From positions 16,969-80,968 of the forward strand of contig NZ_JAOTSB010000015.1 of NCBI RefSeq assembly GCF_030247605.1: a stretch of 64,000 nt of DNA, read 5' to 3'. The stretch comes from Acidaminobacter sp. (lineage in GTDB: Bacteria > Bacillota > Clostridia > Peptostreptococcales > Acidaminobacteraceae). Positions 25,947 to 33,472 of this stretch are shown one piece after another. A model generated the notes under the pieces. It was not told the origin of the DNA. It did not search any database and saw only the letters and a list, made by a program, of their open reading frames with translations. The first letter of the stretch is position 1; each line of letters begins with the position of its first letter. Both the position numbers and the translations under genes were made by a program.

Positions 25947-25985
25947 AAGCCACATCCTACATTTTGTTTTTGTAGAAGGTGGCTT
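25947..25985 (-). terminator. Terminator overlapping the end of the 229-residue gene
   Basis: AAGCCAC (25947-25953) pairs with GTGGCTT (25979-25985), with an inner CCTAC/GTAG stem and TTTTTT on the minus strand. Its right arm includes the stop codon of the gene at 25984-26673. Confidence 0.8.
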
Positions 25986-26673
25986 AAGTGAACTTTACTT
26001 GGAGCGCTGTCGCTCCGTATTTGGCAATGAGTATTGAATGAATGATTGCTTTGAATGCCTGATCACCTATTAAAAACTTGTCAGCGATTTCATCCATTCT
26101 GATATATTCTCTTGCCGTATAGATGGTCTTTGCCATTTGATAGATGGCATAGCCATCAGTATTGATACCACTTAGATTCATTTTCTTAAAGTCTAAATGG
26201 TTATCATACACATGATCCTTAGCCGCAGACCAAAGTTTATCATCAGCAGTCAGTAGAAATAAAACAGCCAGAAGGATTGGACTTCTGTTTTCAACTAGAA
26301 TTTCTTGTAACCGACACACTGAATCAAATCTCGCTCTGTGTATTTGGCTAATGAAAAAATCACCTGCACAGTTTCTAATCAAATACTCAAGGCGACTTTG
26401 AAGCCGGTACGACTTACACACATGAAAGCAACTTGAAATGAATCGATCATAGGATGCACCTCTACCATTACTATTCAGACATCCAATATCTGAATCAAAT
26501 CTGAATTGTTCTGGTAAGGTGGGCCGTACCTCTTCTTCTCTTTCTTGTTCATCTGCCTTTCCAAATCCGTGGACCACAATTATTCCTCTACCCCTTGGTG
26601 AGAAATTTGGAACCAACATCATCAACTGCTCTAGCTCTTGAAGTTCTGAATCATTCATAAAATACTTTGACAT
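25984..26673 (-). CDS. Unrecognised 229-residue protein
   Basis: A soluble, mostly helical protein. An N-terminal acidic segment is followed by 'GRGIIVVHGFGKADEQEREEEVRP', then a helical region ('CKSYRLQSRLEYLIRNCAGDFFISQIHRARF') and a C-terminal 'YIRMDEIADKFLIGDQAFKAIIHSILIAKYG'. I recognise no family and no catalytic motif. It has its own ribosome site (GAGGG) and terminator, like a mobile cassette. Confidence 0.5.
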   Translation of the reverse strand: MSKYFMNDSELQELEQLMMLVPNFSPRGRGIIVVHGFGKADEQEREEEVRPTLPEQFRFDSDIGCLNSNGRGASYDRFISSCFHVCKSYRLQSRLEYLIRNCAGDFFISQIHRARFDSVCRLQEILVENRSPILLAVLFLLTADDKLWSAAKDHVYDNHLDFKKMNLSGINTDGYAIYQMAKTIYTAREYIRMDEIADKFLIGDQAFKAIIHSILIAKYGATALQVKFT

Positions 26674-26710
26674 ATTTTTTCCCTCTCTTTCTGATTTTTG
26701 GCATAAAAAA

Positions 26711-26752
26711 ACGGCAAGTCTGTAGGTCTTTAATTCGACCTAAGCTTGCCGT
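26711..26752 (-). terminator. Terminator of the Arr gene with inner TAGGTC/GACCTA stem
   Basis: ACGGCAAG (26711-26718) pairs with CTTGCCGT (26745-26752), enclosing TAGGTC/GACCTA, followed by a T-run on the minus strand. The inner stem recurs in the terminator at 27609-27657. Confidence 0.85.
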
Positions 26753-26858
26753 ATAAATTGCAAAATCATTTTTCACTAATATCGCAATCATATTTAAATA
26801 TTAAATTGGAATTTAGCTTTGGAATGTTTCTTCACATACTTATAAAAATCCCAAATTA

Positions 26859-27305
26859 TTAGTCATTTATCGAATTAATACCTTGTTCTTTAAGCCTCTC
26901 TAATGCGTCTTTCATTGCTTTAACCTGCTCTGCCTGGTGTCCTTGCCAAATTGAAATTTCTCCTACAACTCTAAATGGTTCAGTAGAGCGATACGATTTA
27001 GTTGGATTACCCGGGAATTTTTTGTCCGTTAAATCGGGATCATCTTCAATTTTTCCTGTTGATTCTACTAAATAAATTCTTTCTCGTCCTTCACCAATGG
27101 CGAGTTCAGCACCCCAAATTGCAGCATCTAATGTTGCAGACAAAAAAATGTATTTCGCATTTTTTCTCTGCCCATAGTTTGAGTTGTAACCAACTTCAAT
27201 GAGGTCACCAATGTTTAAGTTTGCCTTTGTTCCGTGAAAATAAGTTTGAGCAAATGGCGTTGCTCCTTGTCCACTTTGATTTTGTTCGTTATTTTTTTGT
27301 TCCAT
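26859..27305 (-). CDS. arr: Rifampin ADP-ribosyltransferase (Arr family)
   Basis: A 148-residue enzyme that would inactivate rifamycins by transferring ADP-ribose from NAD+. Conserved Arr motifs are all present: 'TYFHGTKANLNIGDLIEVGY', 'KYIFLSATLDAAIWGAELAIGEG', 'IYLVESTGKIEDDPDLTDKKFPGNPTKSYRS' and 'PFRVVGEISIWQGH' in outline. The N-terminal 15 residues are Gln/Asn-rich and replace the usual leader. It has its own promoter (TATAAT near 27349) and terminator. Spectrum not testable here. Confidence 0.9.
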   Translation of the reverse strand: MEQKNNEQNQSGQGATPFAQTYFHGTKANLNIGDLIEVGYNSNYGQRKNAKYIFLSATLDAAIWGAELAIGEGRERIYLVESTGKIEDDPDLTDKKFPGNPTKSYRSTEPFRVVGEISIWQGHQAEQVKAMKDALERLKEQGINSIND

Positions 27306-27348
27306 TGTCTTATTCCTCCAAATGATTGAACTCCATTAAGGTACTTTG

Positions 27349-27354
27349 ATTATA
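27349..27354 (-). promoter_or_regulatory. -10 box of the arr promoter
   Basis: TATAAT on the minus strand lies about 45 bases upstream of the arr start. The -35 is weak (TGTTTG at 17-base spacing). Confidence 0.5.
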
Positions 27355-27431
27355 GCATCGAAAACTAGGAACAAACAGTCTACTCTTATTTTTTTTCTTA
27401 TGTTATAATTAAACTAAGGAGAGGGTTATTT

Positions 27432-27476
27432 ATGCACAATATAAATGCAACTTCTCTTTTTTTTATTCTAATATAA
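27432..27476 (+). CDS. Leader-peptide-like 14-codon ORF
   Basis: TATAAT (27404-27409), AAGGAGAGG (27416-27424) and an ATG at 27432 open a 14-residue hydrophobic peptide (MHNINATSLFFILI), stop at 27474-27476. It looks like the leader of an attenuated resistance gene, but no plus-strand gene follows. It may be a remnant of a lost cassette. Confidence 0.3.
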   Translation: MHNINATSLFFILI

Positions 27477-27608
27477 GTATACAGAAACAGCAAATTGTCA
27501 CAATTTCATATCTATTAAAAAGCGACTGGTTAATTTTGGGTGCTCTGAACCATACATTAAAAATTGGTCATTGTTTTATGCTACGCTTTCATATTTCGTG
27601 AATAAAAA

Positions 27609-27657
27609 AGAGGCAGAGTCTATAGGTCGTTTAAGTTGACCTAAAAACTCTGCCTCT
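27609..27657 (-). terminator. Terminator of the Imm5-like gene with inner TAGGTC/GACCTA stem
   Basis: AGAGGCAGAG (27609-27618) pairs with CTCTGCCTCT (27648-27657), enclosing TAGGTC (27623-27628) and GACCTA (27638-27643), with a T-run on the minus strand. Confidence 0.85.
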
Positions 27658-27693
27658 ATCTTTGATATTTTCCTTTTACTTGATAAATAAAAT

Positions 27694-28152
27694 TTATTCC
27701 ATTGTTCGAATCTGCCACTCTCGCAATTCTTTGACAGCTTCCATATCATTTGGATATTTCAAGTTAACCACTTTAATAGCATAATCGGAAGCTACCATTG
27801 CATGTTCCCTCATATGCCCTGTTCCTATAGCCTGACCTGCAACACGAAGTGCCGCCTGTAAAACTGTATCTTTAGATTCCCTTGCTAATTTATGAACTTT
27901 AAATCCAGCCTGTCGAACATCATGCATTCTTGCCTCTCCAATTTGCCATTTTTCATTAGTGGTAAACCCATCCACAATAGCTGATTCATTTTCATAATCA
28001 TATTCAATTAATGAAAAAATATATTTTGACAACTGTAAAGCCCACTTAGCCAAGTCAATCTGCGACTTATCCTCATAAATCTGGTCAAGTTTTATCCGTA
28101 ATTCAACTATGTCTTTTATTTTGATTTTAGCAATTGTTGCAATAACAATCAC
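27694..28152 (-). CDS. Imm5-like putative immunity protein
   Basis: A 152-residue helical protein. The C-terminal half ('EARMHDVRQAGFKVHKLARESKDTVLQAALRVAGQAIGTGHMREHAMVASDYAIKVVNLKY' in pattern) matches the Imm5 family of putative immunity proteins of polymorphic toxin systems. No toxin gene is in the window. The GTG at 28152 overlaps the stop of the preceding gene (GTGA), so the two are coupled. It may protect the host from a rival's toxin or be part of an unknown system. Confidence 0.65.
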   Translation of the reverse strand: MIVIATIAKIKIKDIVELRIKLDQIYEDKSQIDLAKWALQLSKYIFSLIEYDYENESAIVDGFTTNEKWQIGEARMHDVRQAGFKVHKLARESKDTVLQAALRVAGQAIGTGHMREHAMVASDYAIKVVNLKYPNDMEAVKELREWQIRTME

Positions 28153-28514
28153 CCCCTCTTTCCAATTTCATCTGTTATCAGCATTTTGGAAGTATTCATC
28201 GCATCGATAATCTTTTGAAAGCGCTTATATTGAATAGCTTCAATCTCATGTTTTCTTTGTCCTGATTCACACTTATTTATTATTGATACAATCGGTTTTA
28301 ATGCGTCAATCAGTTCTTCTTTTGAATACTGTTCAATGTTTTGTTCCCTAATAATTAGAGCCTTTGATATATATAACGCCTTTATTCTGTTCTTCAGAAG
28401 GGTATGTTGAGATGTGCCCTCTGAAAATTTGGGCTGTATCTTTTCACAATTGCTAATGGTAGAATCTACAACTTTTAATGCACCAGCTAAATCTTCACTC
28501 GTATATTTTTCCAT
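28149..28514 (-). CDS. Internally duplicated helical protein
   Basis: A 121-residue protein made of two similar halves. 'EKYTSEDLAGALKVVDSTISNCEK..LLKNRIKALYISKALI' aligns with 'EQYSKEELIDALKPIVSIINKCES..YKRFQKIIDAMNTSKMLI'. Each half looks like a helical hairpin with one conserved Cys. No family recognised. It is the first gene of a two-gene unit with the Imm5-like gene, at the element end. Confidence 0.55.
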   Translation of the reverse strand: MEKYTSEDLAGALKVVDSTISNCEKIQPKFSEGTSQHTLLKNRIKALYISKALIIREQNIEQYSKEELIDALKPIVSIINKCESGQRKHEIEAIQYKRFQKIIDAMNTSKMLITDEIGKRG

Positions 28515-28738
28515 ATCACACTACCTCAGATCTTTATACACTGCATATTTCCGTTAGAATTTCCAGGGGTGTCGTATTAACTTTTAATCAATCAAATTAA
28601 CTCGAAATCTATAGTTTTTATGAAAAACTGCTATGTCATCTATATTTTAGCCCTTTTTCAGGGGTCAAAAAACGTCATTTTTTCGTCTGTTTTTTGCCCC
28701 AAAATCGGACTAAAACCACTATATGTTGTGGTCAACCT
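28515..28738. other. Element-chromosome junction region
   Basis: Between the last element gene and the rlmD stop lies an AT-rich stretch with an imperfect inverted repeat, GGGGTCAAAAAAC (28661-28673) against GTTTTTTGCCCC (28689-28700). Base composition jumps at about 28,740. This is the probable right end of the element and may hold recombinase arm sites, or a terminator for rlmD. The att core cannot be defined without the left junction. Confidence 0.5.
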
Positions 28739-30139
28739 CTACTTTTTATCGCCTGAACCACTACGCGTCATCAGAATTATCGCTTCTACGTGCCCCGTCT
28801 CCCCAAAAAGATCTACCGGCTGCACCGCTGCCAACCTGTAGGCAGGTTCCTCCAGGCCCGACTCCCCGCCGACGCACAGAATCTTCAGATCCCGTGCCAG
28901 CGTGGAAGGCTTACAGGACACATAGATAATCTTCTCCGGCTTCATGTCCAGCAGTGTCCGCAGCACCTCCGGCTCACAGCCTTTCCTCGGTGGGTCGAGG
29001 ACGACGACATCAGGCCGCACGCCCTGTTCCGCCAGTCGTGGCATGACATCCTCCGCCTTTCCGGCAATGAACTCCACATGCTCCACCCCGGCGCGTCTGG
29101 CATTTTCAACCGCATCCTCCACCGCCGGCCTCACACTTTCAATCCCGTAGACTTTCCGTGCTTTTCTCGACAAACTAAGAGAGATCGTTCCGATACCGGA
29201 ATAAACGTCAAAAACGGTTTCGCTGCCCTTCAAATCAGCAAACTCAATGGCTTTCTGATAGAGCACTTTCGTCTGGGCTGTATTGACTTGGAAGAACGAC
29301 AGCGGACTGATGCCAAATTTAAAGCCGTCTATTTCCCCAAAGATCCGCTCTTTCCCATAAATCACCCTACTCTGAGGCCCCAGCACCTGACTGCCGGGTT
29401 TGGTGTTCGTATTGAGCACCAGACTCTCGATCTCCGGCACTGCGCCACGAAGCCGCTCGATAAGCCCGGCTTCTCCCGGCAGCGTCTTAACCGTCGCCAC
29501 CAACACCACCATGAGTCCGCCGGTGATGTTGGAATGCCGGATCATCAGATGCCGCATCATCCCTTCCTGAGTCTTGGGATTGTAGGTCGTCACGCCCGAC
29601 TCCTGGATCCAGGTCTTGAGCGCCGCGACGACCCGCGCATTGATCTCCGGTTGAATCAGGCAGTCCTTGATGTCAATGACCTCATGAGAACCCGCCTTAA
29701 AAAAGCCAATCCGAACCTGTCCATTGACCTTCCGGATAGGATATTGGCCGTTGTTCCTGTATCGAAAAGGTTCAGCCATCCCCAGCGTCAGCGGCACATC
29801 AATGCCTTTAAAGCCGCCAATCCGCTCGAGGGCGTCCTGAACAGTCACACGTTTGGCTTCCAGCTGCGCCGGATAGTCCAGATGCTGCAGCTGACAACCG
29901 CCGCACTCCGGAAAATAGGGGCAGGGCGGCGAAACACGAGCAGGTGATGCCGCCAGGATCTGTGTCAGCCGGCCCCTCGCATAATTTTTCTTTTGCTCAA
30001 CCAGATGGCATTCCACCGTCTCCCCTGGCAGCGCCCCGGGAATAAATACCGCCATGCCGTCCAGGCGGCCTATGCCCTCCCCTTCCTCGCTGAGCGCTGT
30101 GATCGTAAGCTGCTGCGGTTTCATTGAAATATCATCCAT
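28739..30139 (-). CDS. rlmD: 23S rRNA (uracil-5-)-methyltransferase RlmD/RumA family
   Basis: A 466-residue TrmA/RumA-family enzyme methylating uracil in 23S rRNA. A TRAM domain lies at the N-terminus ('LTITALSEEGEGIGRLDGMAVFIPGALPGE'), iron-sulfur cysteines at 'CPYFPECGGC' near residue 75, the SAM motif 'VFDVYSGIGTISLSL', 'VLDPPRKGCE', and the catalytic Cys in 'IYVSCKPSTLARDL' (Lys replaces the usual Asn). Start 30139 has GGAGG 7 bases upstream. The 3' end abuts the element. rumA 3' ends are known integration sites of such elements, and the last codons may come from the element. Confidence 0.9.
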   Translation of the reverse strand: MDDISMKPQQLTITALSEEGEGIGRLDGMAVFIPGALPGETVECHLVEQKKNYARGRLTQILAASPARVSPPCPYFPECGGCQLQHLDYPAQLEAKRVTVQDALERIGGFKGIDVPLTLGMAEPFRYRNNGQYPIRKVNGQVRIGFFKAGSHEVIDIKDCLIQPEINARVVAALKTWIQESGVTTYNPKTQEGMMRHLMIRHSNITGGLMVVLVATVKTLPGEAGLIERLRGAVPEIESLVLNTNTKPGSQVLGPQSRVIYGKERIFGEIDGFKFGISPLSFFQVNTAQTKVLYQKAIEFADLKGSETVFDVYSGIGTISLSLSRKARKVYGIESVRPAVEDAVENARRAGVEHVEFIAGKAEDVMPRLAEQGVRPDVVVLDPPRKGCEPEVLRTLLDMKPEKIIYVSCKPSTLARDLKILCVGGESGLEEPAYRLAAVQPVDLFGETGHVEAIILMTRSGSGDKK

Positions 30140-30209
30140 GGCAGTTCCTCCAATTAGTTCTATTTTGGGTATACATAATACCGAGAATCCTATTGCCTGC
30201 ATTCATAGG

Positions 30210-30238
30210 TGGCAAAGCCCTTCATAATGAATTATAAT
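30210..30238 (+). promoter_or_regulatory. Candidate promoter of the GerMN gene
   Basis: A perfect TATAAT (30233-30238) lies about 45 bases before the GTG start. The -35 at 17-base spacing (TGGCAA) is poor. Confidence 0.35.
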
Positions 30239-30284
30239 GTAATTTAGAACAAGTTCAAAGACTTCGATTGTTAGGAGGGGTAGC

Positions 30285-31649
30285 GTGTCAAAATTTCTAT
30301 TTAATTTTGTGCTTTTGACCGTCATGTTTTTTACACTGACCACTATGCCCGTTAATAAAAAAATTCTGGATTTTAATTTTTCCTTTGAAGGTTTTACGGA
30401 GTGGGAGCAAAACAATCAGCCAGAAGCAGAGATCCCAGTGATTGTGGCCGATGGTTCCGAGGACGCAACCATGACCATCGGCATACCTTATCTTTTTCAG
30501 CCTGAGTCCCTGGTGATCCTGGTCGAAGGCACCGGCGAGGTGGTGCAGACGGCGGCGGCCATACGGGATCAGATGACGCTGACGGTCAGCGACAAAGACC
30601 GACAGGTGAAGACCCTGACAGGCGTGCAGATTCCTTTCCTGGAGGACCGGCTGATCGATAAGACCAAGGTTGAACTGACTGTGGACGTGGCGGCGCTGGC
30701 ACTGGAAGCCGGACACTACCGGCTGGAGTTCAGCAGCGCGAGTAACCATTTGGCTGCAGACGCGAACACGGTTTCCGCGGAGGTGTCCACTTTCGCGGGC
30801 AAGCGCTATGTGCCGGCGAAACAAGTTACTCAAAATGGTTATGTGTCTATTCAAACCTATTATCCGGATGAGCAACTGATGCACTTGATCCCGCTGTCCC
30901 AGGCGACGGCGAATGACAAAGTCCTGAGAAAAACGGTAAATGCTCTGGCGGCGCCGCCGCCTGTGGGACTGGGGCTCCTGAACGAGGCTGCGGCCTTCCG
31001 TGTGCCAAACATTCAGTACGCACAGGGACTGGCGAATATGTATACCAGATCTGCGGATCTCGCCCCGTTTTCGACGGGCAGTACGCGTTCAATGATGGCC
31101 GTGGAGGCAATCCGGTACTCGCTTTTCAATATTGATTATGTCCAGAAGATCAAATTTTATGTGGATGGAAGATCGACAGGCGCTTTCCTTCACGGCATGG
31201 ACCTGGAAACCGTCTATGAACGGGACAATACGCCGACGGCATGGCTGGGCGTCAGAACCAGGGGCGAGCGGTTGCTCCTCGGTCTTGTGAAGGTCTATCC
31301 AACGCTGGCCACGCCCCTTGAGGATGTCATGGCCCTGCTGAAGAGCGGCATTGTCCAGGAGGGTAACAGCGACGCGCTGATTGCGCCAATTCCTGCGAAT
31401 GTCACTGTGGTCTCCACGACCCAGGAGGGCACCACTTTGAAAGTGGACCTCGGTATTGAGGGCGACCTTTACGGCGGCGACCAAGCTTTGGCCGCGTTCA
31501 TGTTTGACGCTATGACCCAGTCTCTGACCTCCCTCCCAGGCGTGGATGGCGTTCTCTATACTTTGGGCGGCGCGCCGGTGACGAGTCTCAATGGGCTTGA
31601 TTTGACGGAAGTACAAAGACGAAAGGCATTGATCAACCCGCTTGAATAG
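30285..31649 (+). CDS. Secreted protein with two GerMN domains
   Basis: A 454-residue exported protein with an N-terminal hydrophobic signal/anchor ('FLFNFVLLTVMFFTLTTMPV'). After a beta-rich region it has two GerMN-type domains, about residues 185-290 ('VSIQTYYPDEQLMHLIPLS..') and about 350-440 ('VTVVSTTQEGTTLKVDLGIEGDLYGG.. in outline, ending 'LPGVDGVLYTLGG'). GerMN domains occur in germination and envelope proteins of Firmicutes. Start is GTG after GGAGGGG. A perfect terminator follows. Precise role unknown. Confidence 0.75.
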   Translation: MSKFLFNFVLLTVMFFTLTTMPVNKKILDFNFSFEGFTEWEQNNQPEAEIPVIVADGSEDATMTIGIPYLFQPESLVILVEGTGEVVQTAAAIRDQMTLTVSDKDRQVKTLTGVQIPFLEDRLIDKTKVELTVDVAALALEAGHYRLEFSSASNHLAADANTVSAEVSTFAGKRYVPAKQVTQNGYVSIQTYYPDEQLMHLIPLSQATANDKVLRKTVNALAAPPPVGLGLLNEAAAFRVPNIQYAQGLANMYTRSADLAPFSTGSTRSMMAVEAIRYSLFNIDYVQKIKFYVDGRSTGAFLHGMDLETVYERDNTPTAWLGVRTRGERLLLGLVKVYPTLATPLEDVMALLKSGIVQEGNSDALIAPIPANVTVVSTTQEGTTLKVDLGIEGDLYGGDQALAAFMFDAMTQSLTSLPGVDGVLYTLGGAPVTSLNGLDLTEVQRRKALINPLE

Positions 31650-31656
31650 CGGGTTG
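31634..31656 (+). terminator. Terminator of the GerMN gene
   Basis: CAACCCGC (31634-31641) and GCGGGTTG (31649-31656) form a perfect stem with a 7-base loop, followed by eight T. The stem overlaps the stop codon. Confidence 0.92.
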
Positions 31657-31674
31657 TTTTTTTTGAAGACAATA

Positions 31675-31735
31675 TGAAACTCGGTGTCAGACACCCGGTT
31701 TCCATTGGAAACTGGGTGTCTGACACCGAGTTTCA
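31675..31735. repeat. Dispersed GGTGTC-palindrome repeat, paired copy
   Basis: Two 29-base arms (31675-31703, 31707-31735) form a near-perfect inverted repeat with one mismatch. Each arm holds its own GGTGTC-W-GACACC palindrome. It belongs to a family found at six places in the chromosomal part. Confidence 0.8.
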
Positions 31736-31800
31736 CGATGTTTGGTTTGCGACCATCGGCCGCGCCTTGTTCTTCCAATTGGGAATTTGCTCTTTTGGGG

Positions 31801-31830
31801 GTGACATTATTATGTTAACTATGTTATCAT
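31801..31830 (+). promoter_or_regulatory. Candidate promoter of the SLH-CAP gene
   Basis: GTGACA (31801-31806), an 18-base spacer and TATCAT (31825-31830) lie about 70 bases before the start codon. Confidence 0.4.
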
Positions 31831-31901
31831 GTAAAAAGGATTGCTCACAACTCTCTTACAGCACAATCCAAAACTTACATAAGAAGAGGAAACCCTGACC
31901 T

Positions 31902-33401
31902 ATGAGAAAACTTGGAAGACTGCTGCTCACCCTTGTACTGATGGTGTCTCTTGTGGCACCTGTTGCCTTTGCGTTTGAAGACACGGACCAGCATTGGGGT
32001 CGCGATTATATCGGGACCCTGGTAAAGTATGGCATCGTTAACGGTTACCCAGATGGCAGCTTCAGGCCGGATGCCCAAATCACACGATCAGAATTTTTGG
32101 TCATGACGCTAAAGTCCCTGGGCGAAACTGTTCGGACGGCTTCATCCGGAGAATACTGGGGACAGCCTTATATTGACAAGGCGAAGGCCTTGGGCTTAAT
32201 CCAGTCCTCAGATTTTGCGTCACTGACAGCTTCGACTTTCGACAGACCCATCCTAAGGGAAGAAATGGCCGGCATCGTTTCCGCGGCCTATTTAAGGTCC
32301 AACGAGCGCCCCACGGCATCCACACTGGATATCGCAGCGGATAAGATCAGCGATCTGGACGCTGTCCGGGACTGCTATCAGGAGCCGACACTGGTCGCCT
32401 ACGCAGTCAAGCTGCTGAGCGGCTATACGGATGGCAGCTTCAGGCCTGCGGGAACCGCGACCCGGGCTGAATCCTCCGTGGTGAGCGCGAAGCTTCTGGC
32501 TGACCGGCTGAATTTGGGCGACATAGTTGTTTCAACACCGCCGGTTTCATCCCCCACCTTTAAAGTCGCCGGCATCAGCATTGGTGATTCACTGGAGAAG
32601 GTGACTCAAACCCTCGGGACGCCGGTGCGCAAGGACCTCAGCGAATATGGCTTTGAATGGTATGTCTATCACAAAACTTATAAGGATTACGTTATGATTG
32701 GCATTTCCTCTGGCAAAGTAGTGGGGCTGTTTACGCATTATGGGCCGTTCGAGTCAGCTATCGGCCTCAGAATGGGCAGTACCAGGAGTGACGTTCAGTC
32801 GAAATACGGCGCTGGCCTGACGAAAATCAACAAGGGAACCTTTACCTTCCTGATCCAGACGAGTGAGGAATTTGACACCTACAAGCTTCAGGCTGGGTAC
32901 GCCACGTTCTTTTATGATCTGGCGGACAGCAAGAAGGTGATGGCATTTCAACTGATCGCACCGGTGACCGAGGAGGCGTTCAAGAGCCTGTATCCCACTG
33001 CTAGCGCAGGGCTTCGTACAGCTTACGAGAAGCAGACCTTTGATCTGGTCAATGTTTTCAGGATCGCCAAAGGCAAGTCTGTGGTCACTTACAACGCCAC
33101 CGCTTCAAAAGTGGCCTACGCTCACAGTTTGGACATGTTGAACCGCAGCTTTTTCGATCATGTAAATCCGGATGGCAAGTCGCCATTTGACAGGATGCAA
33201 GCAGCAGGGCTGAGTTTCTCGGCGGCGTCGGAGAACATCGCTGCGGGTTACATAAACGCTGTGACAACGCACATGGGCTGGGTCAATTCACCGGGCCATA
33301 GAGTGAACCTGCTCGGGAATTATACACAGCTCGGGACCGGTGTAGCTTTTGGCGGCGAGTACAAGCAGTATTTTACGCAGAATTTTTTAACGCCGCGGTA
33401 A
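31902..33401 (+). CDS. Secreted SLH-CAP protein
   Basis: A 499-residue wall-associated protein. The signal peptide ends at 'PVAFAFED'. SLH repeats follow ('HWGRDYIGTLVKYGIVNGYPDGSFRPDAQITRSEF', then 'AVKLLSGYTDGSFRPAGTATRAE'), anchoring it to secondary wall polymer. Residues about 220-345 form a CAP-associated N domain ('GISIGDSLEKVTQTLG'). The C-terminus is a CAP/SCP domain ('VAYAHSLDMLNRSFFDHVNPDGKSP..ASENIAAGY..WVNSPGHRVNLLG') with the usual His/Glu positions. Role probably in the envelope; substrate unknown. Confidence 0.88.
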   Translation: MRKLGRLLLTLVLMVSLVAPVAFAFEDTDQHWGRDYIGTLVKYGIVNGYPDGSFRPDAQITRSEFLVMTLKSLGETVRTASSGEYWGQPYIDKAKALGLIQSSDFASLTASTFDRPILREEMAGIVSAAYLRSNERPTASTLDIAADKISDLDAVRDCYQEPTLVAYAVKLLSGYTDGSFRPAGTATRAESSVVSAKLLADRLNLGDIVVSTPPVSSPTFKVAGISIGDSLEKVTQTLGTPVRKDLSEYGFEWYVYHKTYKDYVMIGISSGKVVGLFTHYGPFESAIGLRMGSTRSDVQSKYGAGLTKINKGTFTFLIQTSEEFDTYKLQAGYATFFYDLADSKKVMAFQLIAPVTEEAFKSLYPTASAGLRTAYEKQTFDLVNVFRIAKGKSVVTYNATASKVAYAHSLDMLNRSFFDHVNPDGKSPFDRMQAAGLSFSAASENIAAGYINAVTTHMGWVNSPGHRVNLLGNYTQLGTGVAFGGEYKQYFTQNFLTPR

Positions 33402-33420
33402 GCGCGGGTATAAATGAAAT

Positions 33421-33461
33421 GAAGTTGGGGTCGGCGGCTTACGCCTGTTGGCCCCAACTTC
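33421..33461. terminator. Terminator between convergent genes
   Basis: GAAGTTGGGG (33421-33430) pairs with CCCCAACTTC (33452-33461), followed by seven T on the plus strand. It serves the SLH-CAP gene and may also act on the opposing hydrolase gene. Confidence 0.85.
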
Positions 33462-33472
33462 TTTTTTTGTCC

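Larger units (their letters stand above)
27306..27693. other. AT-rich gap between arr and the Imm5-like gene
   Basis: This 388-base gap holds the minus-strand promoter of arr, a plus-strand TATAAT plus ribosome site leading into a 14-codon peptide, and the terminator of the Imm5-like gene at 27609-27657. No longer gene is supported in 27480-27600. Confidence 0.6.
1..28738. mobile_element. Integrative conjugative element, right-hand part
   Basis: This AT-rich block carries a relaxase, a candidate oriT, VirB4/VirB3/VirB6-like transfer proteins, a Tad pilus module, a Dam methylase and cargo including Arr. Nearly every gene is on the minus strand, with short spacings and overlaps. Base composition changes sharply at about 28,740, at the stop codon of rlmD. 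The left end, with integrase and VirD4 coupling protein, is not in the window, so integration and mobility are inferred from gene content. The chromosomal 10-mer and the GGTGTCTGACACC palindromes are both absent from it, which fits a foreign origin. Confidence 0.88.

Noticed and set aside
28790..29947. A 385-codon plus-strand frame opposite rlmD
   Set aside because: It is antisense to a gene with clear family motifs, has no ribosome site and reads as low-quality Arg/His-rich sequence, typical of an antisense shadow in GC-rich DNA. The same applies to the long plus-strand frames opposite dnaE, yvcK, rapZ and the PHP gene.
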